Assembly (NCBI GenBank): GCA_019321725.1
Contig: CM033124.1
Location: 6,076,001 to 6,140,000, forward strand
Direction of reading: 5' to 3'
Length of the DNA: 64,000 bases
DNA from: Paulownia fortunei
Taxonomy: Eukaryota > Streptophyta > Magnoliopsida > Lamiales > Paulowniaceae
In this document: piece by piece, positions 33,331-45,183 of the stretch
Position numbering within the stretch: the stretch's first letter is position 1
Layout: every line of letters starts with the position of its first letter
Program-made: the position numbers and the translations under genes
Notes under the pieces: model-generated
What the model saw: the letters and a program-made list of their open reading frames with translations, nothing else
Told to the model about the DNA's origin: nothing
The model's database searches: none

Positions 33331-34864
33331 ATTCAGAAATTGGAACTGAATGATTTGCAGAAAATCAATATAGAGATTTTACAGACAGGAGTAATAGAGG
33401 CAAAGTTAGCAGCCCTGACGCTTCAGCCTACGCTAATTGATAGGATCAAACAGGGACAACGAGATGATGAATATTTCATCAATATGAGAAAATATGTTGC
33501 TGCAGGGAAGTCTACTGAATTTAAGATAACTCAGGATGATATTTTACAATTTAGAGGGCGGTTTTGTGTGCCAAATATTGATAACATTCGGGAAGACATT
33601 TTAAAAGAGGCACATTCAACCCCTTATTCAGTACATCCAGGGGCTACTAAGATGTATAGAGACTTGAAATCGCATTATTGGTGGCCGGGTATGAAAAAGA
33701 ACATCGCCCAGCATGTGGAGCAATGTTTAACATGTCAGCAAATAAAGGCCGAACATTAAAGACCCGCAGGGACTTTACAACCTCTACTTATTCCAGAATG
33801 GAAATGGGAAAGGATCACCATGGATTTCGTAACTGGTTTGCCAAAGACTACTAAGAGTCATGATGCTATTTGGGTTATCGTCGATAGATTGACCAAGTCT
33901 GCTCATTTTCTTCCCATATGTTCTACCTATTTCATGGATCGCTATGCCCAATTATACATTCAGGAGATTGTCAGACTTCATGGTGTGCCATTGTCTATTG
34001 TTTCTGATAGAGATTCAAGATTTTTGTCTACTTTTTGGAGGAGTTTACACAAAGCTTTGGGAACACAATTATCATTTAGTACAGCATATCATCCTCAGAC
34101 GGATGGGCAATCTGAACGAACAATACAGACGTTGGAGGATATGCTCAGAGCCTGTGTATTAGACTTTCCAAGGTCAGTGGAGTAAATTCCTACCTTTGGT
34201 GGAGTTTTCGTACAACAACAGCTATCAGACTAGCATTGGAATGGCTCCCTATGAAGCATTGTATGGCAGAAAATGTAGGTCTTCGGTACACTAGGATGAA
34301 GTTGGTGAGAAGAAACTTTTGGGCCCAGATATGATTAGAGAGATGACAGAAGCCGTGTTACAGATTCGACAAAGAATGCAAACTGCCCAAAATCGACAAA
34401 AAAGTTATGCAGATCGACGAAGAAGGGCGTTGGAGTTTGCGATAGGAGATCAAGTGTTTTTGAAAGTAGCACCAATGAAGGGCATCATGCGATTTGGGAA
34501 GAAAGGAAAATTGAGTCCCAGATACATTGGCCCATTCTCGGTGATTGAAAGAATTGGTGATGTTTCTTACAGACTAGATCTGCCAACATCTATGTCCCAA
34601 ATACACAATGTATTTCATGTGTCTATGCTGAGGAAATATATTGCTAATCCTTCTCACATTCTGAAGAATGAACTAGTGGAATTAAAGACAGATTTGAGCT
34701 ACGAAGAAAAACCTGTACAGATTTTATTACGAGAAGTGAAGCAGCTAAGAAATAAACAGATTCCATTGGTTAAAGTTTTATGGAGAAACCAATTAGTAGA
34801 AGAGGCCACTTGGGAAAGGGAGGATGAAATGAGAACTAAGTATCCTGAACTTTTCGGTAAGTGA
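33330..34864 (+). pseudogene. Integrase and chromodomain-like tail of Tekay-2, broken
   Basis: The zinc-binding HHCC domain is at 33600-33760 ([31 protein letters not shown]), then a TAA at 33757. The catalytic core is in 33820-34185: [33 protein letters not shown] and [16 protein letters not shown], which together keep the D,D,E residues. A one-base gain near 34168 shifts the frame, a TAG at 34292 replaces an expected tryptophan, and 34319-34864 carries the GPY/F region (YIGPFSVIERIGDVSYRL) and the tail LVKVLWRNQLVEEATWERED, the Tekay-type chromodomain. It would insert cDNA and may direct it to heterochromatin. Confidence 0.9.
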
Positions 34865-34884
34865 AATTTCGGGGACGAAATTTT

Positions 34885-34900
34885 TATAAGGAGGGGAGGA
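34885..34900 (+). promoter_or_regulatory. Polypurine tract of Tekay-2
   Basis: ATAAGGAGGGGAGGA ends exactly at the 3' LTR start (34901), the plus-strand primer position. Confidence 0.93.
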
Positions 34901-37779
34901 TGTGATACCCGAGCCTCTTACTACTCATATGGATAAATATGATTCATGCATTACATGTTAATTTTATATGCTATTTGCATTTCTATTGACATTGCGTAAT
35001 TTATTTCATTTTATACGACATTCTTGAATATTAAACTTAATTCTGAAGCTCTTGCACGATATTAGTTATTGAATTTCTTAATCTAAGTAGTTGATTTTAT
35101 ATTGAAATAATAAGAAAATGAGGTGGATCAATATTAGATATAGATGGGATATATAGGTTATAATTTTGGAAGTGCTAAAAGTGTTACTAGTAACCTTATA
35201 CGGTTTAATTTGATTTGATCAAGTTATTTCAAAAGTATATATTTGTAAATTAGCATACTTGGGATATTGGACATGATATAATATGAATTAAGTATCATAT
35301 TACAAGGCTCTTATGTGCATATGATTTTAGAAATGCAAACTAGATAATTCTTTAAGAATCGGATGCGAATCGGTTTGGAGATCGAATGAACGGACATAGG
35401 AATTACCTATGGGAATGAATGGTGATTAAGATAGGTTGCAACCAAATAAAAATAGATGAGACACACAAGATTAGGGCTGAAAGATAAGGGAGAAAATCAG
35501 ATTTTCCATTTACTTGCCACCTCGTGCTTTCTTATTAAGCTTAAGCTAACATCTCAAGCTAACACCTCAAACCCTTCACCCTTAAGCAACGACCAGACCC
35601 TCATTTCAGTCATTTTCATCTTCCAAACACACACCTTAAGGTCTCCATGTGATCCAAATTGATTTCAAGTTGAAATAAAAGCAAGAAAAGCAAAGAAGAA
35701 GTGATTACCATCAAGTTAGCCTCAAAATCTGCATAGGTAACACTTATCTATGGTTTTGCCTTTGGTTTTCAGATTATTATGAATGGTTTTATGGCTTATT
35801 AATCTTTCAATATCTCTTATAAAAGTGTTAGGAAGTTTTTAGTTAGACTTTGGTGCACAAAGAAAGGGTTTTTGATCACAAACACTTAATAGGAAATACT
35901 TGTGGCAGAAACTGTCATCTTACTGTTTTCTTGTGTTTTAGACTTCAAAAGTGTATGGTATGTTGAATAAAACCTATGATTATTACCATTTACATGACCA
36001 TATATGAGTTAAGAGTATTGGAATGAATTTTTATCAGTTGGAAATTGAAATAGAGAATGATATTGGAGAAACACTCAAACTGCCAAAATAGCAAAATCTG
36101 TTTTGGTGTGCTGTGAAGGAAACTGAATTAAGGGAGCTAAATCGATTATTTTTGGTAATAATATGACCTGGTTGTCTCATTATATATGTTATCTAAGTAT
36201 GGTGAAAATGTTGGAGTGATTGAATATACTTAAGGGTGCCAAAACCATTAATGTCATGAAGTGTGCAAAACTGTCACGGTAGGAAATAATCTGTTTCAGT
36301 ATGTCGTGAAGAGAGCTGAACTTGGGAAGCTATATCCGTGATTTTTAGCAATTCTATGATATGGTTACATTTACATACATGTTATATAAGTGTGGTAAAA
36401 ATTTTGGAGTGATTGGATATGTTTAGGGATGTTAAAATTATCATGCAACTAAACTTGACAGCAAGAAGATATGAAAATGTGAATCTGCCACATTTGATCA
36501 CTTAGCATGTTTCAACCTAGACATGTTGCTATTGAGTGTTAACAATTAGGTACATGCTATTAGAGTTATAATACTTCAATTACATGATGTTTTCATGTAT
36601 TTAAGATGAGAAATTGAGGTATTTGAGGGGCTATATTGGGTTCTAGTTTGTGAAACCTTGATTGTTAGCTTATAGCTTGGTGTTTAAGGTCTAGTATGAG
36701 ATTTTGTGCTTTCAACTTGCCAAATTGGGAATGGTGCTTGATGTTGGGTAATATTACAGGCTATTTTACATCTAAGGTTGGAGAGGAATACTAAACAAAT
36801 TTAGACTAAGCCACCAACCAAGTGAAAGGTAAGTAAAGATTCATTTGCAACTACAATGCATAGACATAGTAGATGTGTGAATTATATGTAATATCATAAA
36901 TCATATGTGCATAGTAGAGGGCTCTCCATTGAGCAAAGATACATGGGCATTGTCATTAGCACGTGCATGCATCATATACTAGCATTGTGATAAATCTTGC
37001 ATTGCACGGCATGATTCAGAGAAAGGAAAATATTTTGTTGACCACTACTAGTGTACCGAAGCATGCATGGATTTGCATGGAGTTATGCATGGATTTGCAG
37101 GTTCGCGTGCATGGATTTGCATGCGTATGAGTATGCATGGATTTGCATGCTTATATGATTATTGGCCATTGGATTATGGCGGTATACAGAGCTCTTTTCC
37201 GGTGCATGAGATAGTAGCGTTGGTCAGGGGCCCAAGAAAGAAATGATTTTGAGAGAAATATTTTGATGCATAAAATTGCATTGTGAGCATAGCATTTTGA
37301 GTTGCATGACTTGATATTGTGGATTATTCTTTGACATGCATAATCTTTACTTGCTGAGCGTTAGCTCATATAGTTTATACATTGTAGGTGAGTACGATGA
37401 TACTTGAAGCATCTTTGGCTGGCTAGTCGGCTGTTGGAGCTCCTGCAGGTGTTTGAGGGAGTGTGTACATGGATGACGACCTGTTGGGCTATTTTGTTGG
37501 CTTGTTATATTTTGAGTCTGGTGTATTATGTTTTTAGATTGGTACTATATTTCTCTTTTAAAACTTTACTGTAGTTAAGTATGTAAATATTGTGGTCGTT
37601 GTGGGTGTTGTGTTTTTATATAAATACTGATCCTTCTATTTTAAACAGGGTTGTGTATGTAAGAAGTGATTTAGCTTTTCTTAAAATGTTAAAAAAAAAA
37701 TATTCCATGCATGCACACAGGTTCTATCATGTCAAATTATACAATATATATGGTTGTGTAGGAAAGGGGGGGTGTTACA
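34901..37779 (+). repeat. 3' LTR of Tekay-2
   Basis: It is almost identical to 27297-30171. Differences I could see by eye include AACGACCAG against AACGAACAG near 35590, CAGTCATT against CAGCCATT near 35609, ATCCGTGAT against ATCCATGAT near 36336, TTATACATT against TTATGCATT near 37377, and several one-base homopolymer indels. The RY cluster is repeated at 37060-37153. Confidence 0.95.
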
Positions 37780-37784
37780 GTTCT
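37780..37784. repeat. Right target-site duplication of Tekay-2 (GTTCT)
   Basis: Identical to 27292-27296. Confidence 0.95.
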
Positions 37785-38144
37785 AGCATCATTCTTCAAC
37801 AAGAAAATTGCACAGAGTACCTTCTCAACATCATCAATTCGCATGTAGTCAAACATAGTATCTAATAATTTAACCCATTCCTATGCAATCATAGGATCAG
37901 ACCAACCAGTAAAATCAATAGGTTCCATCTTTTTAAACTTCTCATATACAGCTTGTGAAGGATCCTGTCGAGCTTGTGGTGGAGAAATTCGCTGATTCTG
38001 TTCTTGGATTCTTTGTTGCATATCTAGCAATTATTGTATTTGTTCACCATGCATTCTAGTTTGTTGTTGAATGAGATCAGTCAAATTGTTCACCACACTT
38101 TGATTACCCTCATGATCATCCATTGTCTTCCATTTTAGTGCCAT
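37785..38144 (-). pseudogene. 5' half of gag of Tekay-1
   Basis: The minus-strand start ATG at 38144 gives [14 protein letters not shown], equal in position to the start at 1949 of the left copy. It continues [19 protein letters not shown], then [19 protein letters not shown] and [20 protein letters not shown] to the insertion point of Tekay-2, after which 27291 downwards continues DARTWW. At least two in-frame stops are present (near 38040 and 37880). Confidence 0.85.
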
Positions 38145-38327
38145 GACTAGATATACATTGCCTAATCTTATTCCATTCCTTACCCAGTAGTAAATGCATA
38201 ATCATGATAATAACATGAAATAAAATATAATCAAATAAACATAAAGGAAAATAAACAAATAGCTGATCGAGTTTCCCAACTAGGATGTGTTCATATGCCT
38301 TCTTCTGTCTACAGGAATGACAAAACC

Positions 38328-38344
38328 TCCGCTCTGATACCATA
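38328..38344 (-). promoter_or_regulatory. Primer-binding site of Tekay-1, initiator tRNA-Met type
   Basis: On the minus strand TGGTATCAGAGCGGAGG follows the 5' LTR end after three or four bases and matches the tRNA-Met complement at its first 12 bases. Confidence 0.92.
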
Positions 38345-38347
38345 AAC

Positions 38348-40604
38348 TGTAACACATCTTAACCTAACTACAGAACCTAAACAAGCTAATATAGTTAAAC
38401 TAATAAATGTTAACTTTTCATCAATACTAGAGTTATGATTTTGATAAAGTTCCTCTAATAGCTATAAGAGAAAGAACTTAAATTCATTTGTTGTTTCATT
38501 CCATTTTAAGCACACCATATACATAAATAAAAAATTGAGTACATCTATTTACAAAACCATAACAGAGCGACTTATTTAAAAACAAAAAAGAGTTTTTAAA
38601 ATATGCTACAAAATAACTCGAAGCATGGCATATGAACAAATCTCTGTCTGGCCTCTCTTGAGACTCAATCAACCTATAAACCTGTACATTTCCACCTGCA
38701 TCACATGAATCTAATAAGTTAAAGGCACAATAAGGTGAAACTAATGTAGTAACAAATAACGTACATGCAAATCACATAAATTATTAAATGCATTATTCAA
38801 TTTAATAACTTTCTTTCATAAATTATTCTTTAAGGCCCTTGAAGTGTGGTACCAAACTAATAGCGATAGACCGTAGTTTTTGGAACTTGTTAATAATGAT
38901 TGGCCAACAAGAGAACTAATACAAGGTTTCCATATTTGGTCTTTCAACCTTAGCTTTTCTCGTATTCTATCTCATTCATTGTGGCTTTTCTATACTACTT
39001 TTTCAATCTCAAGTATTTGCCATCATTTATTGGGTTCGCTGGTCCCTCCCGCATTCCTTATCTACCCGACAATCAATTAAGTACCATAATTCTTTTTCAA
39101 AAACCTCATTATATTCTTAATAGTGTCATGCTTCATGAACCATAAATGCATCAAACATTACATCATTTGACAAAAAATAACAATCATATTAAAACATGAA
39201 AAAACATTATATGATTCTTGTGATACAGTAAATGATAGCTTCAACTTACCTCAAATCCACTTTGTGGCAAGTGAAAAGATCAATATCTTTGGAAGATAGG
39301 ATGTGTTAAAGGCCTAACGTTATCAAATCATGTACCATTTAATATCTTTTTTATAAATCATTTAGTCTATTCTAGTTAAAGTTCAAATACACTTTTCAAT
39401 CTTTTGTAAATAATTCCATATCAATTACATAACCTTAAAAATAATGCATACTCCATATTTTACGACCAATTCAATATATTAAACATTAGGGTAGCCATTA
39501 AATAATTAATAATTCAAACATAATTATTAGGGCAGCTCTTAAAACATGCACACAACCCAATTTAAGTAAACTAATTTCTATTATTTTCAATCATTCACAG
39601 GAACTTCCAAACATAATATAAGCATTACAAGATTAATAGAAATAAGTAGATTAAGCATATTTCACAAGACTATCAATTTTCCTAGAAACTAGCTTAACTA
39701 GCTTTGTTTTCACTTCAAGTCTATCCCATTTGAGTTTTAATTCATACAAAAATGTACTAAAACATGTAACCATCCAAGATACTATAAATTCATCATAAGA
39801 AATATTGAAAAAGAATATACCTTGATTAAGTTGGAATTAAGTTTCAAAGCCAATGATTTTCAAGTTTAAAAGGGTAGAAATTTGTTCTAGTTTGTGTTCT
39901 ATAGATTTCTATGGATTGGATTCAATTTTTGTGAGTATGAGAGTGTAGAAATTTGGGAGAAACATGGAGAAGAAGGGCTGGTCATTTTTTAGGTGCTTTC
40001 GCAAGAAAATATGGATAAAAATAACTGGTTTGACATTTCAAATAAAGATAAGTGGAGGGTGATGATTGGTTGACTAATGCTTGGTGTCTTCTCATGCAAA
40101 GAGCCATGTTTATGGGCTAGGGAGATGACAAAAATTGATGCTTTGGTGTTATAATCAAGTGCAATACGATTTAAAATGGTTTCATGCAACCTAATCAACC
40201 AACTAATCAAATTACACAATTTTGCTTACTTTTAGTTCTTAGCCAAATGTAACATATTTTAACCAAATATTTAGGCAACTAATCACTATAGAATGTAACA
40301 AGTATGGAGCAATACGAATAATTTATTTCATGGCCATTCAACACATCAATCTTCATTAATCAAGATATTGATCTTTTCACTGCAAAAAGGCAGTTAAGGA
40401 ATATGTTAAATCAAGAAACCAAATTTTGATCTCTTATTTCATGTATAATGCATGTTAAAGCATAACTAGAGCATATAGTAACAATTATTCGTGTTTGTAC
40501 AATTATGCTATTTGTATGCCATAATTCAATAATGCACATTGATTAGATACATATTCATACAAGATGCTTATTATTGGTAATGCATGAGAGAATTGGGCAT
40601 TACA
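38348..40604 (-). repeat. 5' LTR of Tekay-1
   Basis: On the minus strand it starts TGTAATGCCCAATTCTC at 40604 and ends GTTAAGATGTGTTACA at 38348, about 2.26 kb. It aligns with 20966-23264 throughout, with perhaps one difference in ten bases and an indel of about 50 bp. Confidence 0.9.
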
Positions 40605-40609
40605 CTACT
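40605..40609. repeat. Right target-site duplication of Tekay-1 (CTACT)
   Basis: Identical to 20961-20965; SIRE gag resumes here. Confidence 0.92.
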
Positions 40610-42310
40610 GGACAAGTTGGAGAAAATCATCAAGGTATAGGCTATATTGGTGAGTGTTCAAACATAAAGATGGATCCTAAATTGAAGATTGAATTTGTGA
40701 AAAGTACTGTAGCAAAACCATCCATCTTTGATTCTGGTAAGAAAAATGTTTTTTCAAAATCCTCGACCAAGAATATATGTACCAACCTATCATTACTGTC
40801 ATATTCCTGGTCATATACATCCTAAGTATTTCAAATTGAAAAATGACTTATGGAATGGAAAGCATGTTAGAACATTGTTCTCTGGACAGTTTGAACATGG
40901 GCCAAAATCTACTTCTAAACACACACCAAAGATTAAGATCTAACTAAAAGATGATTTTCCACGCAGAATTTAGATTAGGAAATCTAATCTTAGGTGTAAT
41001 GTTGCAAATATATCCTTGAAAGCATTTACTTGTGAATCTTGGTACTTTGATAGTGGTTGTTCTAAGAACATGACTAGTAACAAAAGCAACTTATCAAACT
41101 TTCAAAGTATTGAGAAATGTCTTGTGACTTTTGGGGATGGAGTCTTTGGACAAATTCTTGGTAAAGGTGCACTTGATGTTAAAGGTTTACCTAGACTAGA
41201 GAATGTGCTATTGATTGATGGCCTTAAGACAAACTTGATTAGTATTAGTTAATTATGTGATCAAAATCTATTTATTCATTTTACAAAAGATTTATGTCAG
41301 GTTTTTAATGATACTAACTGTTGTGTTATGATAGGTAAAAGGTCAGCAGACAATTATTACTTGCTAGATCATCAGATGTCCTATTTGAATATCACACATG
41401 ATGAGATTGAGATTTGGCACAAGAAACTTGGGCACTTAAATTTTAAAAGCTTATCTAAACTTGTGAATACAGGTGCAGTTCTGGGAGTGCCAAAACTGAG
41501 TAAGAAAAATGATGGTGTCTGTGGTCCGTGTCAATTGGGAAAATAGAAATATGTGTCCCATCCCATGTTCCAACATGTAGGTACCTCACGAATTCTAGAA
41601 ATTCTACACATGGATCTGATGGGTCCTATTTAGGTTGAAAGCCTCGGTGGTAAGAAATACGTATTTCTTTATACAGATGATTTCTCTAAGTATACTTGGG
41701 TTGACTTTTTTAGAGAGAAATCTAACACTTTTCATGTCTTTAAGAAACTCTATGCAAGATTAAAAATTGAGAAAAAATTAAAATTAGTCAAATTGTTAGG
41801 ATTAGAAGTGACCATGGAAAGGAATCTGAAAATACTATTTTTGCTGACTATTATGATAAGTATGGTATAACTCATGAGTTTTCAGCCCCTAGACTCCGCA
41901 ATAGCATGGTGTGGTTGAGAGAAAAAATAGGACTTTGCAAGAAATGGCTCAAGTCATGCTCAACTCTAAGAAATTGACTCGAAAGTTGTAGGCTGCTTGT
42001 TGCACATCCAACAGAGTTCACTTAAGACATGGTTCTGGTAAGACTTTTTATGAAATCTGAAAAAGTAAGAAACCTAATCTCAAATATTTTCATGTGTTTG
42101 GTGTAAAGTGCTCTATACTTAATGATCGTAAATATTTGGGAAAGTTCGATGCAAAGAGTGATGAGGCAGTTTTTATCAGATAATCCACTAATAGTAGAGC
42201 CTATCGTGTGTTTAACATGAGGACTCGAGTTGTTATGGAATCTTCTAATGTAGTTATCGATGACTTTTCTGATTTTGCAGAATTTTCCTTGGAAAAGGAA
42301 ATTAACAGTG
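40605..42310 (+). pseudogene. Gag end, protease and integrase of the SIRE-like element, broken
   Basis: 40605-40960 continues gag (GQVGENHQGIGYIGE, a second CHxC-like region near 40790-40830). The copia protease word is WYFDSGCSKNMTSNKS at about 41040-41088, followed by VTFGDGVFGQILGKG and LENVLLIDGLKTNLISIS. 41328-41546 is the GAG-pre-integrase domain with EIWHKKLGHLNFKSLSK and GVCGPCQLGK. Integrase follows with HMDLMGPI, LGGKKYVFLYTDDFSKYTWV and, in broken frames, the RSDHGKE and QNGVVERKNRT equivalents near 41810-41940. Many stops (for example 41251, 41546, 41632) and frameshifts. The word order is that of SIRE/Maximus. Confidence 0.85.
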
Positions 42311-43340
42311 TGATTGAGAATGCAGATAATCCACTGGAATCTTCAAAGTCAGAGGAATAGAATGCTCACTCTGATGTTCCATCTATTATTCCTGATCGCA
42401 TTAGAACATAGGATGGAACAGATAATTTTGATAAGACAGATTCACCCAGATGTGATCCACTTGCCATAACTCAAAAAAATCATCCTTCAGATCAGGTAAT
42501 TGGAACTCTTGCTGTTAAGATGAGGACAAGGCAAAAGCCTAAGCTCAACTACAGAGACATGGTGAGGTATGTTTGCTACACTTCCTCTATTAAATCAAAA
42601 AATATCAATGAAGCCTTGGAAGATGAATTTTGGGTCAATGCTATGCAAGAGGAATTAGGTCAATTTGTTAGAAATGATGTATGGACTCTAGTTCCTAGGC
42701 CTAAAGACTCTAATGTAATAAGTACCAAATAGATCTTTAAAAACAAAACTGATGAGTTTGGGAATATTACAAGAAATAAAGCTAGGTTGGTTGCTCAAGG
42801 TTACACGTAAATTGAGGGAATTGATTTTGATGAAACCTTTGCCCCCGTAGTTGGGTTAGCTTCTGTTAGGTTACTTTTAGCTATTGCATGCTTGATGAAT
42901 TTCAAACTCTATCAAATGGATGTCAAAAGTGACTTTCTAAATGGGTTTTGAATGAAGAGGCTTATGTAGAACAACCTAAAGGTTTTGAGGATCCACATCA
43001 TCCTAATCATGTCTATAAATTGAAAAAGGCTTTGTATGGACTGAAACAAGCTCCTAAAGCTTGGTATGAGCATTTGACAAACTTTCTGGTCAATAAAGGC
43101 TACAAGAGAGAGGGAACTGATAAAACTTTGTTCATTAGATGTTCGAACACCAATTTGACCATTACACAATTTATGTGGATAACATAGTTTTCAGGCCAAC
43201 CTTTAAGCACAATGTTGATGAGTTTGTTAAACAAATGTTTGAAGAGTTTGAGATGAGTATGGTTGGAGAGTAAAATTATTTTCTAGGTTTACAAATCAAG
43301 CAACTTGATGTTGGGATTTTTATTTCTCAAAGTAAATATA
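42310..43340 (+). pseudogene. Reverse transcriptase of the SIRE-like element, active site changed
   Basis: The RT region starts near 42600 (NINEALEDEFWVNAMQEELG, NDVWTLVPRP), continues with RLVAQGYT, FDETFAPVVGLASVRLLLAI and [12 protein letters not shown] in interrupted frames, then [20 protein letters not shown] and [20 protein letters not shown] at 42948-43080. The catalytic box near 43170-43185 reads IYVDNIVF where the family has YVDD, so the second aspartate is asparagine, a single G-to-A change. Stops at 42358, 42409, 42730 and elsewhere. Inactive. Confidence 0.86.
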
Positions 43341-44090
43341 CCCGAAACCTAGTAAAGAAATTTGGATTGGAGAACACCAAACACATTAGAACTCCTATAG
43401 GCACCAATGACAGATTGTCCAAAGATGGTGTTGGAACATTTGTTGGAGTACAGAAGCATGATTGAAAGTCTTTTGTATCTTACTGCTTCTAGGCCTGATA
43501 TTTGCTTTAGTGTAGGTGTTTGTACCAGGTACCAATCTGATCCAAAGAAACATATATGAAAGCAATCAAATAGATCATTACATATGTGAATGGTACATTG
43601 ACTATGGCATATGGTATTCCAAGGACACTAATTCAAATCTTATAGGCTACTGTGATGCTGATTGGGCTGGTGATGTGGATGATAGGAAAAGCACATTAGG
43701 TGGTTGTTTCTTTTTCGGTAATAATCTAATATCTTGGTTTAGTAAGAAACAAAATTGTGTTTCCCTATCTATTGTTGAATCTGAGTACATTGCATGTGAA
43801 TTATTGTTCACAACTCCTGTGGATGAAGCAAATGCTTGCTGACTATGAAATTGTGCAAACCTCAGTGAATGTGTTTTATGATAACCTAAATGATATAAAC
43901 ATTTCTAAAAATCCAGTTCAACACTCGAGGACAAAACACATCGACATAACTCATCACTTTATTAGAGAGTTAGTAGAAAGTGGAACAATGATAATAGATC
44001 ATGTAACAACTGAAAATCAACTGGTTGACATTTTTACCTAGGCTATTGTTGCACAATGATTTACTGTATTAAGAAAGTCCTTGGGTATTT
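43340..44090 (+). pseudogene. RNase H of the SIRE-like element, broken
   Basis: 43480-43560 has the RPDICFSVGVC and RYQSDPKK words in shifted frames. 43620-43842 reads GYCDADWAGDVDDRKSTLGG and FFGNNLISWFSKKQNCVSLS, then ESEY, the standard copia RNase H end. 43850-44041 continues in another frame with DNLNDINISKNPVQHSRTKH, then HFIRELVESG and NQLVDIFT before a TAG at 44039, where the family usually has NQLADIFTK. The D-D-E residues are mostly kept. Confidence 0.86.
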
Positions 44091-45064
44091 ACATTGTGTA
44101 ATATCATGTTCAGTCTGTTGTTGGAACACCATATTGTACACTGTCACATGTAAATTGTATTCCAGCACTCTGTTAGGACATAGCTAATAGGACTTGATTT
44201 TTATTTGGTAATTTATACATCTCATGCTAGGACTTGCATTTGCCATACTGCATTGAATGTCTAGTATGATCAAATTTTGATATTTCTAAATTCTGAAATC
44301 TCAATTTCGAATGACAACTTTAATTGTTTTGACCTTGAACTTGAGTAGACTTCAGAAAAATTCCATCCTTAATTGTGCTAGAATTTACAAATACTAAGAA
44401 CTTAGAGGCCTTTGACAGAAAAAGCTACATATTCTTCAGAGTAAAAGCTACTCGTGAGTAATCCGGGACTAGGTATCACCAATATCTAGAAGACGATCTA
44501 CCATGAGAAAAGGTTACCCTGAGTCTTAAAGTGAAAGCTACTGACTGGCTAAATCCTTATTCTCAATGCAAGTTAGAATATTATGTTGAACATAAAAAAA
44601 TGATGATAAATTCAGTTCTTCATTAATCAATTTTCTGTGATATAAAAAAAATATGAAATGAAAATTTGAAGGAATTTTGAGTTTATTGTCAAATCGGATC
44701 AAAGGTTGAATTTCTTAATTGATGTTTTGGAATTATGAGATTTGAAATCTGAATAGGTCCATATTTATCTTTAGCACATTTAGATTTGTGATTTTCATGG
44801 GATGAAATGCATAATAGGCATATCTTTTTAGGATTTTATTTAGATTTTCTCGTGAATTAATCATTGAATAAATATAGAAGTTATTTGATTATTAAGTTGG
44901 TACAAATCTGATTTATCTATATCCCTATTTCTCAGACTCCTAGTGTAAGTGAAAAACTTATGTTTGGTGGAGGAAGATTACTCCAAAAGTTGAGGACCGG
45001 ATTTGAAAGAAATTTTTGCACTAAAGGACTCTTTCACTTTGGCAGAAAAATGTTTTACCTTGGG
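44091..45064 (+). other. Spacer between pol and the third ORF of the SIRE-like element
   Basis: About 1 kb, A+T-rich, without a credible reading frame on either strand. Its end runs into a TATA box and leader before the third ORF. Nothing else recognised. Confidence 0.6.
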
Positions 45065-45183
45065 TATAAATAGGGCTTTTAACCTTACTAGTGCTCCATC
45101 ACCAGAAAACCCTCCATAAAATTTCCTCAACCATTTTCATTTCTCTATTCTGCTTTTTCTCTTGTTTGTGTATCTGTTCTAAC
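45065..45183 (+). promoter_or_regulatory. TATA box and leader in front of the SIRE third ORF
   Basis: TATAAATAGGG at 45065-45075 is followed by about 110 bp rich in C and T with CCATCACCAGAAAACCCTCC and CTTTTTCTCTTG-like words, then AACATGGGAGG at 45181, a favourable plant start context. This has the look of a core promoter and 5' leader inside the element. It may serve a separate transcript for the third ORF. Evidence is sequence pattern only. Confidence 0.4.

Larger units (their letters stand above)
27297..37779 (+). mobile_element. Tekay-2: young full-length Tekay chromovirus, coding region broken
   Basis: 10.48 kb from TGTGATACCC to GGGTGTTACA. Two LTRs of 2875 and 2879 bp are almost identical: I count about six substitutions and a few 1-base indels, mostly in homopolymers. 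The interior has a good tRNA-Met primer-binding site, gag with zinc knuckle, protease, RT (FIDD intact), RNase H, integrase, a chromodomain-like tail and a clean polypurine tract. Perfect GTTCT duplications flank it. With a commonly used plant rate of 1.3e-8 per site per year, this LTR difference means an insertion of the order of 0.1 million years. Yet gag-pol holds at least six stops and about six frameshifts. Confidence 0.95.
20966..40604 (-). mobile_element. Tekay-1: Tekay-like chromovirus inserted in SIRE gag
   Basis: Two LTRs of about 2.3 kb on the minus strand (38348-40604 is 5', 20966-23264 is 3') flank gag, protease, RT, RNase H and integrase. Tekay-2 interrupts gag at 27297-37779; the two gag halves join cleanly when Tekay-2 and one GTTCT are removed. 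Perfect CTACT duplications flank the element. The LTRs differ by many substitutions and an indel of about 50 bp near 22190 against 39555, so this insertion is clearly older than Tekay-2. Without Tekay-2 the element is about 9.2 kb, a normal size for the clade. Confidence 0.92.
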
